From Edaphobacter lichenicola (GTDB taxonomy: Bacteria; Acidobacteriota; Terriglobia; Terriglobales; Acidobacteriaceae), in NCBI RefSeq assembly GCF_025264645.1, contig NZ_CP073696.1, positions 1,302,001 to 1,366,000 on the forward strand: 64,000 bases of DNA, written 5' to 3'. Made by a program: the position numbers and the translations under genes. This document shows, in pieces, positions 61,040-64,000 of this stretch. The notes under the pieces are model-generated. The model saw only the letters and a program-made list of their open reading frames with translations, did no database searches and was not told the DNA's origin. The first letter of the stretch is position 1. Each line of letters opens with the position of its first letter.

Positions 61040-62179
61040 CTAATCTCCCGAAATCGGTTGCAACTCAGTTTTGGCCGCACTCGCGGACGCTTGGATCTGG
61101 ATCAATGGGTTGGTATGCTCCGGACGCCACTCGTTGAGCAGCTTCTGCGCACCGGCATCCGGGTATAGAGACGCAAACATATACTTTTTCGCTGTTACAA
61201 AAAACCCTTTCAGCGAGCTGAAGTTATAGTCGACCGCAGAAGCCTCGTGTCCAGAGTGCACCATGCAGTTCGCGCACTGCGGATTGCCGCTCTTCGCACC
61301 GTAGTTCTCCCAATTCGTCGAATCCAATAGCTCCTGAAAGCTATCCGCATAGCCATCTTGCAGCAAATAGCACGGCTTTTGCCATCCAAAGATACTGAAG
61401 GTTGGCATTCCCCACGGCGTGCATTCAAAGTTTTGTTTTCCCATCAGAAACTCTGAAAAGAGTGGATGGGTATTGAAACGCCACTCCTTCTTGCGATTGG
61501 AAAGAATAGCGCGAAACATTCTGCGAGACTTCGCTTTACCTAGAAAATGATTCTGGTCCGGAGCCTTATCGTAGGTATAACCCGGCGACACCATCATGCT
61601 CTCAACGCCCGCTGCCATCATCTCGTCGAAGTGAGCCCGTACAGAGTTCGGATCAGCTCCGTCAAAGAGGGTCGTGTTCGTGGTGACGCGGAAGCCAGCC
61701 GCAACTGCTGCGCGCACCCCTTCCATCGCGATATCGTAACCGCCCTCGCGACAAACGGAAAAATCGTGGTGCTCCCGTTGGCCGTCGACGTGAACAGAGA
61801 ATGAAAGATACTTGCTAGGCGTGAACAGATGCAGCTTCTCTTTCAGCAGCAAAGCGTTGGTGCACATATAAACATACTTCTTGCGCGCAACCAGACCCGC
61901 GACAATCTCGGGCATCTTCGGATGAAGAAGTGGCTCGCCTCCAGGAATCGATACCATCGGCGTCCCACACTCCTCCACAGCCTTGAAGCAGTCCTCGGGC
62001 GAAAGCTCCGACTTCAGGATGTGTGCCGGGTACTGGATCTTTCCGCAACCCGCACAAGCCAGATTGCAACGGAACAACGGCTCCAGCATCAGCACGAGCG
62101 GATACTTCTTCCGGCCCATCAGCTTCTGCTTCAGTACATAAGTTGCAACCGTCCAGGCTTGCGAGACTGGAACTGCCAT
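61040..62179 (-). CDS. hpnH: Adenosyl-hopene transferase HpnH (radical SAM)
   Basis: HpnH joins the adenosyl group to diploptene to form adenosylhopane. The 379-residue protein has the radical SAM cluster motif CNLACAGCGKIQYP near 38-45 and VSIPGGEPLLHP. A C-terminal cysteine group (NPQCANCMVHSGHEASAV) is also typical of HpnH. It lies directly downstream of shc and upstream of hpnG, the order expected for the pathway. Confidence 0.95.
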   Translation of the reverse strand: MAVPVSQAWTVATYVLKQKLMGRKKYPLVLMLEPLFRCNLACAGCGKIQYPAHILKSELSPEDCFKAVEECGTPMVSIPGGEPLLHPKMPEIVAGLVARKKYVYMCTNALLLKEKLHLFTPSKYLSFSVHVDGQREHHDFSVCREGGYDIAMEGVRAAVAAGFRVTTNTTLFDGADPNSVRAHFDEMMAAGVESMMVSPGYTYDKAPDQNHFLGKAKSRRMFRAILSNRKKEWRFNTHPLFSEFLMGKQNFECTPWGMPTFSIFGWQKPCYLLQDGYADSFQELLDSTNWENYGAKSGNPQCANCMVHSGHEASAVDYNFSSLKGFFVTAKKYMFASLYPDAGAQKLLNEWRPEHTNPLIQIQASASAAKTELQPISGD

Positions 62180-62213
62180 CAGGTGTCTCCTCCAGATAAA
62201 TTCTTGATACGAC

Positions 62214-64000
62214 TTAGTGCGCCGTCCCGCTCTTCATGGCACGTTCATAGGTCGTCAACGCCAACAGCGGGAAGTACTGCTTGTAAAGGTGGTAGCCCAG
62301 ATAAAACACACGAGGAAATCCGGTTCCCGTGTAGTAGCTCTCACCATTGCGTCCTGGTACAAGTTCATCCCAGCTTCCATCTTCATGCTGGCGATCTACC
62401 AACCAGCGAATCCCCTTCGCAACGGAGTCAGAGCGGGTGTCTCCTGCAGCCAGTAGCCCAAGCACGGCCCATGCTGTCTGCGATGGTGTGCTCGGTCCAA
62501 TGCCACGTTGATTCGGATCGTCGTAAGTACCGCAGGTCTCCCCCCATCCGCCGTCCGCATTCTGCACCATGCGAATCCACTCGGCTGCCTGCTGAACCGC
62601 TGGCTCATGATTCCAAAAACCCATGGCTTCCAGACCACGCAGTACCAGGAAGGTCCCGTAGAGATAGTTCACGCCCCAGCGCCCAAACCAACTCCCGTCG
62701 GGTTCCTGTTCTTTCAGGATGAACTGGATCGCCTTTTCGACGCGAGGATCTTTCCGCGTAACACCATAGAGCGCCAGCATCTCCAACATCCGCCCCGTAA
62801 TGTCGACTGTCGGCGGATCGAGCATCGCGTTGTGGTCGGCAAACGGAATGTACTGGAAGATCATCTTGGTATTGTCGCGGTCAAAACTCGCCCAGCCACC
62901 GTTCTTGCACTGCATCGCCCAGATCCAGTTCAACGCACGCTGGCAGGCATCGTACTGGTATCGCTCCCGTGGATTTTCCACGCAATTTAGCGCAAGCAAA
63001 ACCTGCCCGGTATCATCGACATCCGGATAAAACTCGTTGTTAAACTCGAAGTACCAGCCACCTGGCTCGACATTTTTGACCTTCTCCGCCCAGTCGCCCT
63101 TCTGGCGCACTTCCTTGGACAGAATCCAGTCCGCAGCCTTCAACATACGTGGATCGTCTCTGCGAACGCCCGCTTCTCCAAGCGCATACATCGCCTGCGC
63201 CGTGTCCCACACCGGCGGAAAGCAGGGCTGCATGCGAAACGTCGGTGTCGAATAATCCGCGGTCCCATCAGGACAATCGATACCAAGTTTCTCGAACTCA
63301 TCCAGCGCGCGAATCAGTTGCGGATCGTCTACCGAACGCCCCAGGCACCGGAGGGCCACGATCGAGTTCAACATCGCCGGATAAATAGCCCCAAGACCAT
63401 CGGACTTTTCAAACCGCTCCAGCATCCATGCCTCAGCGCGCTTCAGAGCCACCTTACGCAACGGCCGAATATGAACTCGCTCCGCCAAATGTGCAATCCG
63501 ATCGCAAGCAAGGAAAAAATTGCGCCAGCCAAATGGCTTTTTCTTATCCCAGCGCAGGTGTAGGTTAGCGTTCTCGCGACCACCGACGAAAAGCTCCTCA
63601 ATCCCCTGCTCAGGAGCAAGCTTCTTGAAAGGCTTCTTTGCATAGATGATCGAAAGCGGCACGAGAATGCCACGCGACCAGGAAGAGATCTCGTAGATAT
63701 TGAAGTAGCACCAGTTTGGAAAGAGAACGATCTCGGGTGGAATCGCAGGGACCGCGTCATAATCGTATTGCCCGAGCGCGCAAAGGTAGATCTTCGTAAA
63801 GGTATTGCACTCTACAACTCCACCATGCGCGAGCACCCACTCACGTGCCTTCACCAGCACTGGATGATCTTTCGACCACCCCATCAGCTTCAGAGCAAGA
63901 TAAGCCTTCACTCCGTAGCTAATATTTGACGGCCCACCGGGAAACAATCCCCAGCCTCCATCATCGTTCTGATGACGCAAAATCTCATTGATCGCGCGTT
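62214..64000 (-). CDS. shc: Squalene-hopene cyclase (partial, N-terminus beyond the window)
   Basis: The C-terminal ~594 residues are present, and the frame is open to the right edge. The protein cyclises squalene to hopene/diploptene. Visible are the catalytic acid motif DVDD (EFYPDVDDTGQVLLAL), and several QW repeats (QNDDGGWGLFPGG, CKNGGWASFD, EPDGSWFGRWGVNYLYGTFL, NADGGWGETCGTYDDPNQRG, HEDGSWDELV). GETCGTYDDP is well conserved in cyclases. It is the first gene seen of the hopanoid operon, which continues leftwards with hpnH. About 60-100 N-terminal residues are missing. Confidence 0.95.
   Translation of the reverse strand, partial: RAINEILRHQNDDGGWGLFPGGPSNISYGVKAYLALKLMGWSKDHPVLVKAREWVLAHGGVVECNTFTKIYLCALGQYDYDAVPAIPPEIVLFPNWCYFNIYEISSWSRGILVPLSIIYAKKPFKKLAPEQGIEELFVGGRENANLHLRWDKKKPFGWRNFFLACDRIAHLAERVHIRPLRKVALKRAEAWMLERFEKSDGLGAIYPAMLNSIVALRCLGRSVDDPQLIRALDEFEKLGIDCPDGTADYSTPTFRMQPCFPPVWDTAQAMYALGEAGVRRDDPRMLKAADWILSKEVRQKGDWAEKVKNVEPGGWYFEFNNEFYPDVDDTGQVLLALNCVENPRERYQYDACQRALNWIWAMQCKNGGWASFDRDNTKMIFQYIPFADHNAMLDPPTVDITGRMLEMLALYGVTRKDPRVEKAIQFILKEQEPDGSWFGRWGVNYLYGTFLVLRGLEAMGFWNHEPAVQQAAEWIRMVQNADGGWGETCGTYDDPNQRGIGPSTPSQTAWAVLGLLAAGDTRSDSVAKGIRWLVDRQHEDGSWDELVPGRNGESYYTGTGFPRVFYLGYHLYKQYFPLLALTTYERAMKSGTAH

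Overview
The window looks like a chromosomal segment of an acidobacterium, probably class Terriglobia (the Edaphobacter / Granulicella / Terriglobus group). I base this on the gene content: tandem secreted proteins with carboxypeptidase-regulatory-like domains, an acidobacterial-type VWFA-related protein, a lone PEP-CTERM protein, an ASH/HYDIN-type lipoprotein, a short form of AccA, and a hopanoid cluster (shc, hpnH, hpnA, hpnG). I saw no rRNA genes, CRISPR array, insertion sequence or prophage. Genus is inference; no database was searched.

Layout. 0-3.3 kb: a partial quinone oxidoreductase divergent from a TetR regulator, with a palindromic operator between them; then a catalase-like peroxidase overlapping a cytochrome b561. 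3.3-5.7 kb: an intergenic repeat element (copy A), ispG, a structurally odd tRNA-Arg(CCT), and a PEP-CTERM protein. 6.2-14.3 kb: a 1049-residue exported protein of unknown function followed by a VWFA-related protein, tRNA-Ser(GGA) with its terminator, and two translationally coupled secreted proteins. 14.5-24.5 kb: the most interesting region (below). 24.7-34 kb: an ECF sigma factor, a large lipoprotein, a two-domain aspartyl protease with a repeat region, thiD and thiS, and small conserved hypotheticals. 34.4-43.8 kb: an MBOAT/SGNH pair for polymer acetylation, pyrF, an amidinotransferase-like hydrolase, a zinc ribbon protein of only 59 residues, a CPBP protease, accA and def. 43.8-51.3 kb: dnaE, a DUF218 protein, an M20 peptidase and two alpha/beta hydrolases. 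51.5-57.3 kb: a PDZ-GAF-PAS histidine kinase with an NtrC-type response regulator, and an acyltransferase. 57.4-64 kb: repeat element copy B, then the hopanoid operon running off the right edge.

The candidate new system is a sigma-54 regulon at 14.5-24.5 kb. A GAF-GAF-AAA+-HTH enhancer-binding protein (15123-17210, minus) lies between two outward-facing target units. Each target has a near-perfect -24/-12 promoter (14975-14990 minus; 17481-17496 plus) and, 84-114 bp upstream of it, the same palindrome TGCCAA-N4-TTGGCA. One target is a small STAS-domain protein. The other is a three-gene operon: a radical SAM protein, a 2-hydroxyacyl-CoA-dehydratase/HgdB-like protein, and a 1235-residue protein with two BcrAD/BadFG ATPase modules and a DUF2229 domain. 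This is the architecture of an ATP-driven, oxygen-sensitive, low-potential iron-sulfur reductase of unknown substrate. It is unexpected beside catalase and the other features of an aerobic lifestyle.

Other points worth a second look are: two copies 54 kb apart of an intergenic element with fixed block spacing and an internal promoter-terminator; a tRNA-Arg in which the conserved G19:C56 tertiary pair appears swapped to C19:G56; a zinc alcohol dehydrogenase and an unknown 148-residue protein built into the hopanoid operon; and an NtrC-like regulator with GAFTSA in place of GAFTGA.
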